This document shows, piece after piece, positions 44,871-56,484 of a stretch of DNA of 64,000 bases (position 1 is its first letter; each line of letters opens with the position of its first letter). The translations under genes were made by a program, and so were the position numbers. The notes under the pieces are model-generated. The model was not told the origin of the DNA. It saw only the letters and a program-made list of their open reading frames with translations, and did not search any database. This stretch comes from Dipteris shenzhenensis (taxonomy: Eukaryota > Polypodiophyta > Polypodiopsida > Gleicheniales): assembly GCA_047967505.1 (NCBI GenBank), contig CM106540.1. One strand, 5' to 3'.

Positions 44871-47453
44871 TTTCTTGTCTTCCGCTGAGACATTGAGATT
44901 CTTGAGAGTGTGAGAGAGATTGTGAGATTGAGAGTTCTCTTGAGTGATTGTGAGATTCTTCCATTCACTTCCGTTGAGAGAAAATTTCTGTTCATTGGAA
45001 TAGATTTCCGTCCATTTCCGTTCATAGTTCTACTTCGAGTTCGAGAGAAAGAAAGAGAGTTCTACTTGTGGTCGTCTTTGTGAGATATTCTCCTTCTTCA
45101 AGTGAAAGATCTACTGAGAGGGAGAGAATATTGTTCTACTCCTATTTGCTTGCGAAAGAGATAGAGAGAAAGATTTCTCTCTTGAGGTATAGAGAGAAAG
45201 CTCAAGCTCTCTTTGTAAGAGCACACGGGCAACCAATGACCATCGACAGCTTCAGCATCAAGCGACTTCAACAAGGCAGCTTCTATCGATGCCCGTGCTC
45301 CAGCCAACCTGCTCCAACAGCCCAACAATGATAGTCTCTACGCTAAGAAGAGCCTCGACCCGAGCGGCTGGCTGCTCCATCTACGTCCACCAATTCTAGA
45401 ATTCTGTAGCCTAAGCTTACAAGGGCGGTTGCAACAAAAGAGCAGTGAGCGGCTCCCCACAATAGCTCCAAGGACCTCTAGTCGCGGCTCACGAGCCAGC
45501 TCCATAACCAACTGCAGAGCGGCCCAAACAGTAGCGCTTCCATTGCAAAAGAGCGTCCAAGCCTCTCTTGCATTGCGGGCTCATAGCATGACTTCCGAAT
45601 GACCGGAGCTCCAAAGTCCAGCCTTGCAAGGACAATCAAGCCTTCAACGCCTTCAAGGCTCGATTGCCTTCTCTAGTAGATGGTTGCAGCGATAGTCAGA
45701 TGTGCAACGCCTACCTGCAACTAGTTGGAGAGACTCCCAACTAGTCTTTCATCCATTGGCTACTAGCCACCGCCAACAATCCTCAACAACTGGCAAGCCT
45801 ACCTTCCAAGTGCAAGCGATACCTCCTAAGGCTCCAACGCCCACGATGATGCATCTCTCAGCAGCGCCTACGCACAGGCCTCCTCCCAACAAGCAAAGCT
45901 TCTACATAGCCTCCACGGATAGCAATACTGGACGGGCAACTTCAACCGAAGGCTTAACTCAACTCAATGCTTGACTATGCCCGCACGGTGACCTTCTGCT
46001 AGCTGCTCACGCTCCTCTAGCCATAGCACGCACGTAACAACTCTTGCACAAGCTCCAACGAGCCATTCTATGCATGTTGTAGGATGCTTGTAGATGGAGA
46101 AGACGACAGAATCTCTAAGATTCTGTCAAAATCTTGGATAGATTCTGGTGCCTCGCGTTTCGACACGTGGCAGATAGAGCTTTGCCATGTGGCAACCTTA
46201 CCTCTAATTGCCACGTCATCAGGCACTCGGATGTGCCACGTGTAGCTGTCTTATCCTCTACCACATCACCATTGCCATGTCATCAGCCTATCCACATTGC
46301 CACATCAGCAATCCACGTCATCAGGCCACATCATCACCGATTGCCACATCATCACCGACTGCCACATCATCACTGACTGCCATGTCACCTAACACGTCAT
46401 CAGTGACACGTCATCAGCCATGTCACCTGCCACGCTATCAGTGACACATCATCAGCCATGTCACCTGTGCCACGTCACCTTGCTGACATCATCTGTGCCA
46501 CCTCAGCAGTCCAGTCAACACTGACCCTCTGCAGGCACAGTCCCTTGCCAGGCACACTGTGCACACACTGCATGTGCACACTCCTGCCACCTCAGCATAG
46601 AGCTCCAGTGGCACACCTCTTGCTAAGCACAGTGCCACATCATTACTGCATGTGACTCACAGTGACACATCATCATTGAGCACCATTTGCACTCCTTTTG
46701 CCCCTCCACCTAGATCAAGTCATATCTCTTGATCTAGGAAGAATTTGAGGGTGCTCCAAAAAGGAAAGTCGCTCGGTTTTTCGTGCTCTACGTGCTCGTT
46801 ACATCACGCATACATTTCGGTGCAAGTTACACTCACATTTGAGCCTCGCCGACAAAACTTCCTTCACGCACATTTGCCTCTACATCGACGCATCTGACCC
46901 AGCACTTAAAAAGAACAAAAGAAAAGGAATTATTTGCTGCTCTTTCATCGATCGACGGTTGGTTTAGATCTAGATCAGAGTAGACTAGATCGCCATAGAG
47001 GGGACGCTTTGAATTCCCCAAGTTGCCAATCTAAGCCATGCCTGAAATTCCTGACTAGTACCTACTCGAAGTCAGTCCATATGCTCACATCCGATTTCAC
47101 ATCATTACATTACCTGAAACCTTACGTTCATCAGTTCAGTGAGTAGACTTCAGAGTACAGAGGCATTGCAGATTGGTTTAGTGGGTAGATACCATTTGAT
47201 TTCACACACACATGCCACCATTGTAAAGCCTATTCGGCTATCTCACGGCATTGTGCACATTATTTTCAGCCTTGTAAAGCCTCTTGGCTATTCCCGGCAT
47301 CATTGCCACAAGCCTTGTAACACAGATCAGATCTTACATACTGCATTTCTATCTTCACCGATGGTACAGAAATTTCACATGGCATCTTTAGTGTATTTGC
47401 AGTTGATTCATACAGAGTTTTCCAGGACACTTTTTGAGTACATTGTTTGCACC
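44871..47453 (+). other. Copia3 long leader, possibly with captured sequence
   Basis: About 2.6 kb between primer site and gag, much longer than in Copia1 or Copia2. 44871-45200 is rich in GAGAGA words. 45200-46080 is visibly GC-richer, with many GCTCCA and CAACGCC words and no sustained frame. 46195-46520 is the ACGT-core repeat array. 47040-47450 is shared with Copia4 (for example CAGTTCAGTGAG and CCTTGTAAAGCCTCTTGG against CCTTGTATAGCCTCTTGG), which marks it as an original part of this family. Confidence 0.55.
46195..46520 (+). repeat. Array of CCACGTCATCA-type words in the Copia3 leader
   Basis: A dozen or more spaced copies of TGCCACGTCATCA or decayed forms (CCACATCATCA, CCATGTCATCA, ACACGTCATCA) occur with spacing of about 14-20 bp. 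ACGTCA is the core recognised by several plant bZIP factors. Many copies differ only at the CpG (CG to CA or TG), as expected from methyl-cytosine decay. Related words flank Copia2 at 53375-53460. Confidence 0.65.
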
Positions 47454-48587
47454 ATGTCAACTAGCAACCTCAATCTGGAGGCATCTACTACGTTAGACAA
47501 CTCCAATTACGGTACATGGAAATACCGAATGGAGACCATTCTTGTGCTTCAGGATAAATGGGAGTATGTCGATGGATCTATACCTAGACCATTGGCCGAT
47601 CCAGCCACCAGTAGCTCTACTCCATCTGTTGTCACAACACTAGCAACGGGATCTACATCGGGATCTACATCTACACAAACAGTTTCTGCACCAGTAGCAG
47701 ATCCTGCCATTGCCCGAGCTCAAGTAGAATGGGATAAGAAAGACAAGTATGCCTATCACCTGATCAAGCAGAATGTGCAAGATGTCATGCTAGGACAGCT
47801 CAACACAGTCAAGACATCAAAAGAAGCATGGGATATGTTTGCAGCTCTCTACAAGTCCAAGAACACATCCAGGATTCTCACCCTGAGAAACCAGATCAAC
47901 CAGAGTTTCCGTAACAACAGTGAAACTGGTCATGCTTATGTACTCCGCATCAAAGACTACAACAATCAACTTGCAGCAGCAGGAGAGACTATGAATCCCG
48001 CAGAAATGGTTCAAGTAATCCTAAATGGACTAGGAGAAGGATATGAGAATCTAGTCCAGAGTATTGCCATCCAACGGCAAATTCCAACACTGGAAGAACT
48101 TCAGTCAGTTCTACTTGGTGAAGAACTCAGGACTCAGGCCATTCAAGCACGTAAAGGTCATTCTAATGATCAGGCATTCACAGCTTCAGACAGAAGCAGA
48201 GGCAAAGGCAGAAATAGAGGTAGATCATACCAGAAAAGTGGTCATCATCAACAAAATCAAAGTCAGAATCAGCATCAGCATCAGCAACATCAAAATCAGC
48301 AAAGAGGAAATCATTCCAACCGAGGAAGATTCCAAGGACGAGGGAATGCATCCACCAATGTGTCAAACATCCAGTGCAACTACTGTCACAAGTTTGGACA
48401 CTATGAAAGAGATTGCCGCAAGAAGCAGTATGACCAAGGTGGTCAATCCCCAGCAGTAATCGAGGGAATTCCCGAGGAAGAGGAAATCATCGTGGTGGAC
48501 ATTCTAGTCACAGTCATTTTGCAAATGAACATGGAAATATGTTTCTTGCAAGTGAGGAATTGCATCAGATTGATACAATGCACCTAG
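47454..48587 (+). pseudogene. gag: Copia3 gag
   Basis: ATG 47454 (MSTSNLNLEASTTLDNSNYG) was chosen over upstream codons because LDNSNYGTWKYRMETIL is the usual start of copia gag. Later motifs are AKEAWDM-like TSKEAWDMFAALY, RNQINQSFRNNSETGHAYVL and LNGLGEGYENLV. A Gln/His/Asn-rich basic stretch leads to the zinc knuckle CNYCHKFGHYERDC (from 48375). A single-base loss near 48460 then moves the reading out of the protease frame. Confidence 0.92.
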
Positions 48588-51500
48588 ACACTGATTTCAA
48601 TCCCAAAGAGGATTTCAGCTATCAAGTCGACCAAGTGGAACAGGATCCTTGGTACATCGACAGCGATGCATCATCTCATATGACAAATCATCAGGAATGG
48701 TTCACAGAAATGAAGCCATTAGAAGGTCAAAAGAATGTCATCTACACAGCAGACCAATACACCGAATCTGGTTCAAGGGACAAGTGTTATCCCTATGAAC
48801 AATTTCACTGGTACAAAAGGATTAGTCAAAGATGTGCTCTATGTTTCGAAACTCAGCAAGAACCTTTTGTCAGTAGGTCAAATGACGGAACACAACTACA
48901 AAGTCATCTTCGATGGTGATGAATGCACTATCAGAGACATCCAAAAGAGGTCAGCTAGTAGCAAAAGGTGTCAAGGAAGGATGCTTATACAGGATGCTAG
49001 CTACAGTACCAGATAAGCATGCCATGTCAGCTCAAATGCAACAGATGCCACTATCTGCGAAATGGCACAAGAGATATGGTCATGTCAACTTCAAGTACTT
49101 GTTAGATCTAAGGAATCAAAATATGGCAATTGGGATTCCGAAGCTACAGTTTCTTGGAAAAGTTTGTGAAGCATGCTGCTTCGGTAAACAAAAGCGGACC
49201 AACTTTGTCAAAAGTACCTCTCGTGCACGAGGTATTCTTGATTTGATTCATACAGATGTATGGGGTTATGCCCAGACCCACAGCATCAATGGTTCACTTT
49301 ATTACTTGACCTTTCGACGACTACAGCAGATATTGTTGGGTCTACTTTCTGAAAGAGAAATCTAAAGTGTTTGCCAGATTTCAAGAATTCAAAGCCATGG
49401 TAGAAAACCAAACAGGCAGAAAGATCAAGGTCATGAGATTAGACAGAGGAGGTGAATACATGTCTTCAGCATTCATGAACTTTTGCAAAAATCACGGCAT
49501 TCGAAGACAATTCACATGTGCAGATACTCCTCAGCAGAATGCAAGAGCTGAAAGGAAGAATGCGACTTTAGCAGACAGTGCTAGAGCAATGCTTAGTGAA
49601 AAGCATCTTCCGAATCAGTATTGGGCAGAAGCAATAGCTACAGCTAACTACTTGCTTAATCGGCTTCCTACCGAACCGATACAAGGTATGACTCCTTATG
49701 AAGCATTCACTGGACACAAGCCACGCATTGGGCATCTCCGCATATTTGGTTGCATAGCATATGCCCACATACATGATGATCATCACAGGAAATTGGATGC
49801 GAAGTCACGCAAATGCATCATGGTTGGCTACAGTGAAGAAAGCAAAGCATACAAATTGTATGATCCCATCAACCACAAAGTCATTATCTCCAGAGATGTA
49901 ATCTTTGATGAGGAATCAGAATGGAAAACCTCACCTACACAGGAGATAGAAGCATCGACTTCACAGTCATCTATAGAACAGGTTGATGAAGAAGAGCAAG
50001 AATTGCCAGCAACACCCCAAGCAGCACCATAGCAGCTCAGACGGTCTACTAGGGAAAGCAGACCACCAGCCAGATTGACATATACTCAGAAAGGCAAAGC
50101 AATTCAGGTGGAAACCACCAACTATGCTCTTATGACTACCATCATGGCTACAGAAGAGCCAGTGTACTTCGAAGATGCTGTAGACAAGCCAGAATGGCAA
50201 ACTGCTATGGATGAAGAAATGGATGCTTTGTATAAAAATAACACTTGGGAATAATGCGACCTTCCACCAGGAAAGAAGGCCATAGCCAACAAATGGGTAT
50301 ACAAAGTGAAGTACAATCCAGATGGCAGTATTTAGAGATACAAAGCAAGATTAGTTGCAAAAGGATTTGCACAACAATATGGTCAAGATTATGATGAGAC
50401 TTATGCTCCAGTAGCAAAGATGGATTCCATACGGTTCTTGATATCACTAGCGACACTCAGTAAATGGAATGTGTATCAGCTCGATGTCAAGAATGCATTT
50501 CTCAATGGTTATCTAGACGAGGAAGTCTACATGCAACAACCAACCGGTTATGTTGAATCAGGAAAGGAGAACAAGGTTTGCCATCTCAAGAAAAGTCTCT
50601 ATGGCTTAAAGCAAGCACCCAGAAGTTGGTACAATAGAATTGACAAGTATTTTGCTGATCTAGGATACATGAAGTCCAATGCAGATCATACTCTCTACTA
50701 CAAAGTTCAAGGGGAAGACATTACTATTGCACTTTTGTACGTAGATGATCTGATTGTGACAGGAAGCAAGGATAGCTTCATCAAAAAATTAAAACAAGAC
50801 TTATCTGCAGAGTTCGACATGAAAGATCTTGGACTTATGCACTATTGTCTTGGAATTGAGTTCTGGAGAGATTCAGATAGCACATTCATGAGTCAGCTCA
50901 AGTATGTTGACAGTCTCCTGAAGTTTCATATGGCAGATTGCAAGATTGCAGCCACTCCCATGGAACAGAGTTTGAAACTTACTAAAGATTCAGAAAAGCC
51001 TACAATCAATGACAGATACTACAGGCAACTCATTGGATCTCTTATATATCTGACAATCACACGGCCAGATATTTGTTATGCAGTAAGCTCACTAGCACAG
51101 TTTATGGCAAATCCAAAACAGAATGCAGCCAAAAGAGTCTTGAGATACATCAGAGGTACAAGACAGTTTGGGATAGAATACAGAGGAAGTCATCCACGGT
51201 TGCATGGATACTGTGACAGTGACTATGCTGGAGATCATGAGACCAGGAGATCGACACAGGGATATGCATTTTTCCTTGGTCAAGGTGCTATATCATGGTT
51301 GTCAAACAAACAACCAACTGTTTCTTTGAAGCAGAATATAGAGCACTCACTACAGGTGCATGTGAGGCTATATGGCTCAGAAGACTATTGTCAGAAATAG
51401 ATTACTTTGATGAGTCAAAGCCAACAACAATATACTGTGATAATCAATCAGCTCAAGCATTGGCCAACCAGTATATCACTCCAGGACAAAGCACATTGAT

Positions 51501-51680
51501 GTCAGAGAGCACTTCATCAGAGAAAGAGTGCTACTTGGTGACATCACACTGCAACATTGTGATAGCAAAGAAAATGTTGCAGACATCTTTACCAAACCAC
51601 TCGGTAAAGAGCTATTCGAGAAACACCGACTAGCTCTTGGTTTGATGCAGAGGAAGGACATTCCCATTAAAGGGGTGTGA
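48588..51680 (+). pseudogene. pol: Copia3 pol (protease, integrase, RT, RNase H)
   Basis: Protease reads WYIDSDASSHMTNHQ, with D-S-D replacing D-S-G (48659-48667). Frames change near 48750, 48950 and 49315. Pre-integrase has KWHKRYGHVNFKYL. Integrase has LIHTDVWG, MRLDRGGEYM and RAERKNATL, so D-D-E is kept. In-frame stops are TAG 50030, TAA 50252 and TAG 50333. RT shows KWVYKVKYNPDGS, DVKNAFLNGYLDEEVYM, LYGLKQAPRSWYNR and YVDDLIVTG (50738-50749). RNase H has YCDSDYAGDHETRRSTQG, a deletion near 51325, EAEYRALTTG, and a final frame change near 51480 before the end at GKELFEKHRLALGL. Confidence 0.92.
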
Positions 51681-51768
51681 TGGAATGTAATGCTCAGTCC
51701 TTCTTTGCTTCCCCAGAATCATCATCTTGAGGGAAGGCCTACTTCATGATGTTGATCTTGAGGGAAGG

Positions 51769-52186
51769 TGTTGAGAGTTCACGCTCAACATCATGTGATC
51801 ATGTGTGCATAGCACCATCACGTGATCATATGTGCATAGCACTAACCTTATAGAGTGCTATAAAGGAAAGGGTTAGATTCCCTAACCCTAACCCTAAAAG
51901 GGTTTGTATATATTCTATTTTTTCAACTAATTCTAGTGTACAGTTAGTCATTTGTGGTGTGCTCTCTAGCTGTGCCCTCTCTCCTCATCTCCACTCTTCT
52001 CCTCTCCCCTCTTCATATTTTGTCATGGTATCAGAGCTTTTTCCGCTGAGACATTGAGATTCTTGAGAGTGTGAGAGAGATTGTGAGATTGAGAGTTCTC
52101 TTGAGTGATTGTGAGATTCTTCCATTCACTTCCGTTGAGAGAAAATTTCTGTTCATTGGAATAGATTTCCGTCCATTTCCGTTCAT
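51769..52186 (+). repeat. Copia3 3' LTR plus duplicated primer site and leader
   Basis: The LTR (51769-52025) is followed by TGGTATCAGAGC and a leader segment to 52186. This matches 44859-45025 except for a 6-nt difference after the primer site. A true 3' LTR should be followed by host DNA, so this is either the start of a second, tandemly joined element or a duplication of the 5' end. Confidence 0.9.
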
Positions 52187-52270
52187 GTCGACACAAACAA
52201 CAGTCTGCACTATTTCATGTCACAACTCACATTACATGAAATAGTGCAGACTATTGTTTGTGTCGACATG
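52184..52270. repeat. 37-bp inverted repeat at the end of the duplicated leader
   Basis: Arms 52184-52220 (CATGTCGACACAAACAACAG...) and 52234-52270 are complementary with one mismatch, around a 13-bp loop. The left arm begins within the last bases of the duplicated Copia3 leader (TTCAT), so the foldback is exactly at the junction. Confidence 0.92.
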
Positions 52271-52960
52271 GGTAGAGGGCACAAGCATTCTCTAATTCCT
52301 CCTAGCAAGAGGTTCACCCTATCAAGAGGGTGATTGGGCTTGAGGGCTTGGGAAATGGTGTAGCAGATGGGGAGAAGAAAGGATAGACATGGGGAGGAAG
52401 ATGATGACCTAGCACAGTGGGATGGAAACTCAAGGAGGATGGAGTGGCTCTGATACTAGAAATGGAAGCATGGAGACTACCAAAAATGGAGGAAAAAGAT
52501 GTGTTTATTCATGAGTAGAATTGCCCTTATGTAGGCAAGTGATACAATGCATATGCCCAATGGAGAGCACCTCCAGATCCACTAATTTCTCCACCACTCA
52601 TCTCTCAATCAGGTCCATGAATCTCTCAATCTCACCTAATAGAACCTTCTACCACCTAACTTGGTCACACTAACATATAGAAATCATAGAGTCTTTTGAG
52701 ATTCTACTTTTTCCATGTTTCACTATTTTTGGATATTTTTTGCCATGTTTCACTATTTTTGGATGTTGCATAGGCAATCTACGCACATTGCACAACAACA
52801 TAGAACTGACCTAGCCTCAACCTCAACTCAGCATCACTCCAAGCAATGATGGCCCAAAAGCCTCAGACACAAACCAGCCGATGCTCCAACACAAAGATGG
52901 ACAAGACAACAGAACAATCGATGGAGTTTAAAATTGGGTCCTAAAAGCAGTCTTAAAAAT
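52271..52960 (-). repeat. Minus-strand LTR-like segment C, copy 3, with degenerate primer site
   Basis: GGCTCTGATACTA at about 52446-52458 differs by one base from the complement of the initiator Met-tRNA primer site. It is followed at 52478-52590 by segment C (AAAAATGGAGGAAAAAGATG ... GATACAATGCATATGCCCAA). This is the order internal-PBS-LTR on the minus strand. The internal side (52271-52440) has no gene. The rest, to 52960, contains a short repeat CATGTTTCACTATTTTTGGA (twice). Confidence 0.55.
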
Positions 52961-53262
52961 ATTCGGCTTGGTTACTCTCACTTGATGATATCCTGACTTA
53001 AGATCAATTTTTCTAAATATTGTGGCTCCTTTCAATTTGTCAAGAAGGTCGTTGGCTCTCGGAATGGGGTATCAATTCTTCACTAATATTTTACTCAAGG
53101 CACGATAATCAATGCACATCCAAAAAGTCCAATTGTTATTCTTGACAAGAAGAACAGGTGCCCTGAATGGTGTAATGCTGGGTCGAATCAAGACTCAAGC
53201 CAAAAGGTCTTCTATTTGGGATTGAATCTCTTGTTGCTCAGTAGGATTATGGTGCCTCACAT
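52961..53262 (-). pseudogene. pol: Ty3/gypsy reverse transcriptase fragment
   Basis: Translating the minus strand gives, in one frame with two stops, [69 protein letters not shown] and [15 protein letters not shown]. These are the N-terminal fingers/palm blocks of Ty3/gypsy RT, including the catalytic aspartate in [10 protein letters not shown]. The YVDD block is not present. Upstream and downstream parts of pol are absent, so this is a short fossil. Confidence 0.9.
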
Positions 53263-53369
53263 GGCAGAGCACTACCTAGGATTTGGAGCATCGTCATAGA
53301 TTTTGTTCAATCTTCTACCTCATCACCTTGGGCGGAATCACCCTTGGGCTTGGTTAAGAACTGACACAT

Positions 53370-53489
53370 GTCATCCTATTCTTCCACATGGCACATCTGC
53401 CATGTCAGCATCACAATGCAGCCCTACCATTGTCCACATCATCATTAACCAATCAACCTACCCCGACAAGAGACCTCGACCACCACCTC
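53370..53489 (+). mobile_element. Copia4 leader remnant left of Copia2
   Basis: CCACATGGCACATCTGCCAT and CCACATCATCATTAACC match the ACGT-type words of the Copia3 leader. The matching continuation is found right of Copia2. 53263-53369 is anonymous. Confidence 0.5.
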
Positions 53490-53664
53490 TGTGGGGGTTA
53501 AAGGTCACTGTGCCTTAACCTCAGTTATGTACAATACTCAAACACATATATAAATGAATGAAAAAGAAGATTAGGGTGGTTCTGCACCCACCAAAACTTG
53601 TGTGGCTCTCTGTCTCTGTCTCTCTCTCTCTCTCTCCTTCTTCCGTTCTTGGAGAGCACTCTCA
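53490..53664 (+). repeat. Copia2 5' LTR
   Basis: TGTGGGGG to CTCTCA. Compared with the other three LTRs of this family it lacks CTTCCGTTG-like bases just before GAGAGCAC. Followed by TGGTATCAGAGCC at 53667. Confidence 0.94.
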
Positions 53665-54831
53665 ACTGGTATCAGAGCCCCGGTTCTAGCTGAGCGTGCG
53701 TGAATGCTTAGAAGCTCAGCAGCTCTGTGGGAGGAAGGAGAAGCTCTGTGGGAAGCTTTGTGGGTGACTTTACTTGCATTCAAGTGTGTAGAGACCTTGG
53801 AGGAACCTTTGGAAAAGTCACTTTGGCTTTGCGAAGTGGTTTTGAGAGCCTGTTAAGTGTTTTCAAAAAAAAAAGTCGTTTTTTGAGCTTTTTCCTGTTC
53901 TGTTCGATGACAGAGACTCCGTATTGACTTGTAGAGGCAACTATTGCTTGCTTTTGGTGTCCACTTCACTTCAGGAGCTTGGAAACACCTTCATTCTTGA
54001 ATCGGGGATCATTTCATTGGATTTTTGGCTCACTGTGTCAGTTTCTGCATTTTTTTCCCGGGTGTTGGAACTCAAGTTTGGAGCAACCATTTGCAGATCT
54101 GTTAGCTCCGGTGGACTTAGGAGGTCCTAAAACTTCTATGTTGCTCATCATTTGCACTCCCGTGGAGTTTACAAACAGCTCTGTTTCCAAAAAAGTTTTT
54201 CAGTCCGTGTGTTGGACCCAGTGATTGAGACCACGGTTTCCAAAACCGTCTGTCCCATTCCGTTCCGGACGCCCAATTACCTGTCAGTTTTTGCATGATT
54301 CGGTGGAGGATTTTCAGAGTTATAGATCTCTGTGTATTCGATTTCGTCTCTCTGTTATGCATTTTCATTCTAAGGTTTTGAAACCTTAGATTTATGCCAC
54401 ATGGCAGTGGATAAGTGTTGACTCCCATTTCTCACTCATCGGTTGGGATTTTGGAGTTCCGGCAGAAGAGAGATATTTGCAGATTTTCTTGCTGAGTCCG
54501 ATTATGCAATGGCGCCCATGTTTTGAGGCATCTTAGGTTCTATTTTCAATAGCGCACATTACCGTAGGACCATGATTTCTTGAGTATACCTTCTGCAGAT
54601 CACTCTGGTTGCAATTTGAGCAGTGTGCGCTCATTCGTGGTATGCATTGGGTTGCATGGATGATTTATAGGCCATTTGGATGCATAGTGTATGCACATGA
54701 GTCAGATGCTTTGAGACATGAGTTTCGGTGATATTTCACTCTATTGTGGCATACACATTTGGGTGCACCTGGTATTTGGTGTGATTCTCTCTTGCAAGCA
54801 CTAGCATTTGGGATTTTGTTTCATTTGCATC

Positions 54832-56484
54832 ATGGCGTTCTCTTCCATTTCTGAAAAGGAGTTTTTCAACATTAAAAAGTTTGATGGGACAAACTTTTCT
54901 TTGTGGAAAGAACAAATAAGGGATGTGCTTATTCAAAAGAAGCAGATTAAACCCTTGGCAGGGATTGAAGCTAAGCCTACAAATATGTCTGAGGATGATT
55001 GGAATGAGTTGGATGCATTAGCAAAGTCTACTATTAGACTTCATCTTACAGAGTCAGTTTATTTCACAGTAGTGAATGAGCAAACTACGGAAGATTTGTG
55101 GAAGAAACTGTGTGCCACTTATGAGAAGGAAACTGCCTCTAATAAAGTTTACCTCATGAAGAGGTTGTTTGAGCTGCAGATGAAGGAAGGGGTATCCATT
55201 GCTTCTCACTTGAATGAATTCAATATTATTTTCAGCCAATTTCAGGCTCAGAAGATGAATTTTGATGTGGAGACTAAGGCAATATTTCTCTTATGTTCAT
55301 TGCCATCCTCATGGGATACCTTCCGTATAGCTATCAGTTTCTCTGCACCTGGTGGAGTACTGAAATTTGATGATGTTGTGGGTAGCTTGTTGGCCGAGGA
55401 GATTAGACGGAAGTCTATGGATGGCAACAAGGAGGATGCAGCCTTAAATGTGCAAAGGGGCAGATCACAGTTCAGGGGGAAGTCCCAAGAAAGAGGGAAG
55501 TCTCGTAGCAAATCCAGGGCACGGAACATTGAGTGTTACCATTGTGGCAAGAAGGGCCATATGAAAAAGGATTGCTACAAGCTAAAAAGAGAGCAAAAGG
55601 ATAAGAAAAAGAATGCAAATTGGGGTGCAAATCAAAAGGAAGAGAGTCCAAGGGAGGACAAAGTAAAGGTGAAAATCGAGGAGATCAATGCAATCACACA
55701 TGATAGTGACAATGATGTTCTATTCATGTCTAGTTTATCTGCAGAGTTGCTTACCACTTTAGATCATGCATATTCCCAGGATTGGATTTCGGATTTTGGT
55801 GCTTCATTCCATGTTACTCCCCATAGGGAATGGTTCTCCACTTATGACAGTGGAAAGACAGGTTGTGTGCATCTTGGAAATGACTATGCATGTGACATAG
55901 TGGGAGCTGGTGACATAAAGTTTTCTTTTGCAAATGGGTCTGCATTTGTTTTGAAACATGTGAGACATGTGCCTAAGCTGACCAAGAGTCTTATTTCAGT
56001 GGGTCAGCTAGATGCTGCTGGTTTTCATACCACTTTTGGCTTTCAGAGTTGGGAAATTCAAAAGGGTTCTATGTTTTTGGCCAGGGATGCCAAGTGTGGG
56101 ACTTTGTATCCCTTACATGTATCAGGGGTATTTGATCATGTTGTTGCAATAACCGAGCAGCCAAGCACTTCTTTGTGGCATTGCAGGTTGGGGCACATGA
56201 GCCAGAATGGAATGAAACTCTTATGCCATTTGGGTTATGTACCGCATTTGAGTTTCTTTGATTTTGAATTTTGTGAGCATTGTCTCTATGGGAAGCAGAC
56301 TAAATCAGCCCATAAAAGAAGGGGAAAGAAAGAGTTTGAAATGCTTGATTTGGTGCATTCAAATATATGTGGTCCCATGCCTACACGGTCATTAGGTGGG
56401 GCTGAATACTATGTGACATTCATTGATGATGCAAGTAGGAAAGTGTGGGCTTATGCTATAGCTCGGAAGAGTGATGTGTTCTAG
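54832..56484 (+). pseudogene. gag-pol: Copia2 gag, protease and integrase start
   Basis: 551 codons open from ATG 54832 to TAG 56482 (CAG in Copia1). Gag is as in Copia1, with the zinc knuckle CYHCGKKGHMKKDC from 55534. The protease site reads WISDFGASFHVTPHREW: the D-S/T-G triad is D-F-G (55792-55800). Pre-integrase LWHCRLGHMSQNGM and CEHCLYGKQ are intact. The first integrase aspartate is lost: HSNICGP against HSDVCGP in Copia1. This element could therefore make Gag but not a working protease or integrase. Confidence 0.93.

Larger units (their letters stand above)
44602..52025 (+). mobile_element. Copia3: 7.4-kb Ty1/copia element, second family
   Basis: 257-bp LTRs at 44602-44858 and 51769-52025 are identical by eye. 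They are followed or preceded by the expected primer site (44859) and polypurine tract (51760-51768). An unusually long leader of about 2.6 kb precedes gag at 47454. gag-pol shows about six frameshifts and three in-frame stops. There is no target duplication at the right LTR edge: the sequence continues as a second copy of the primer site and leader to 52186. Confidence 0.93.

Noticed and set aside
46135-46157. WIDSGAS text in the Copia3 leader, like a copia protease site
   Set aside because: The residues after it do not match a protease and the site lies at the edge of the ACGT repeat array; it is most likely chance.
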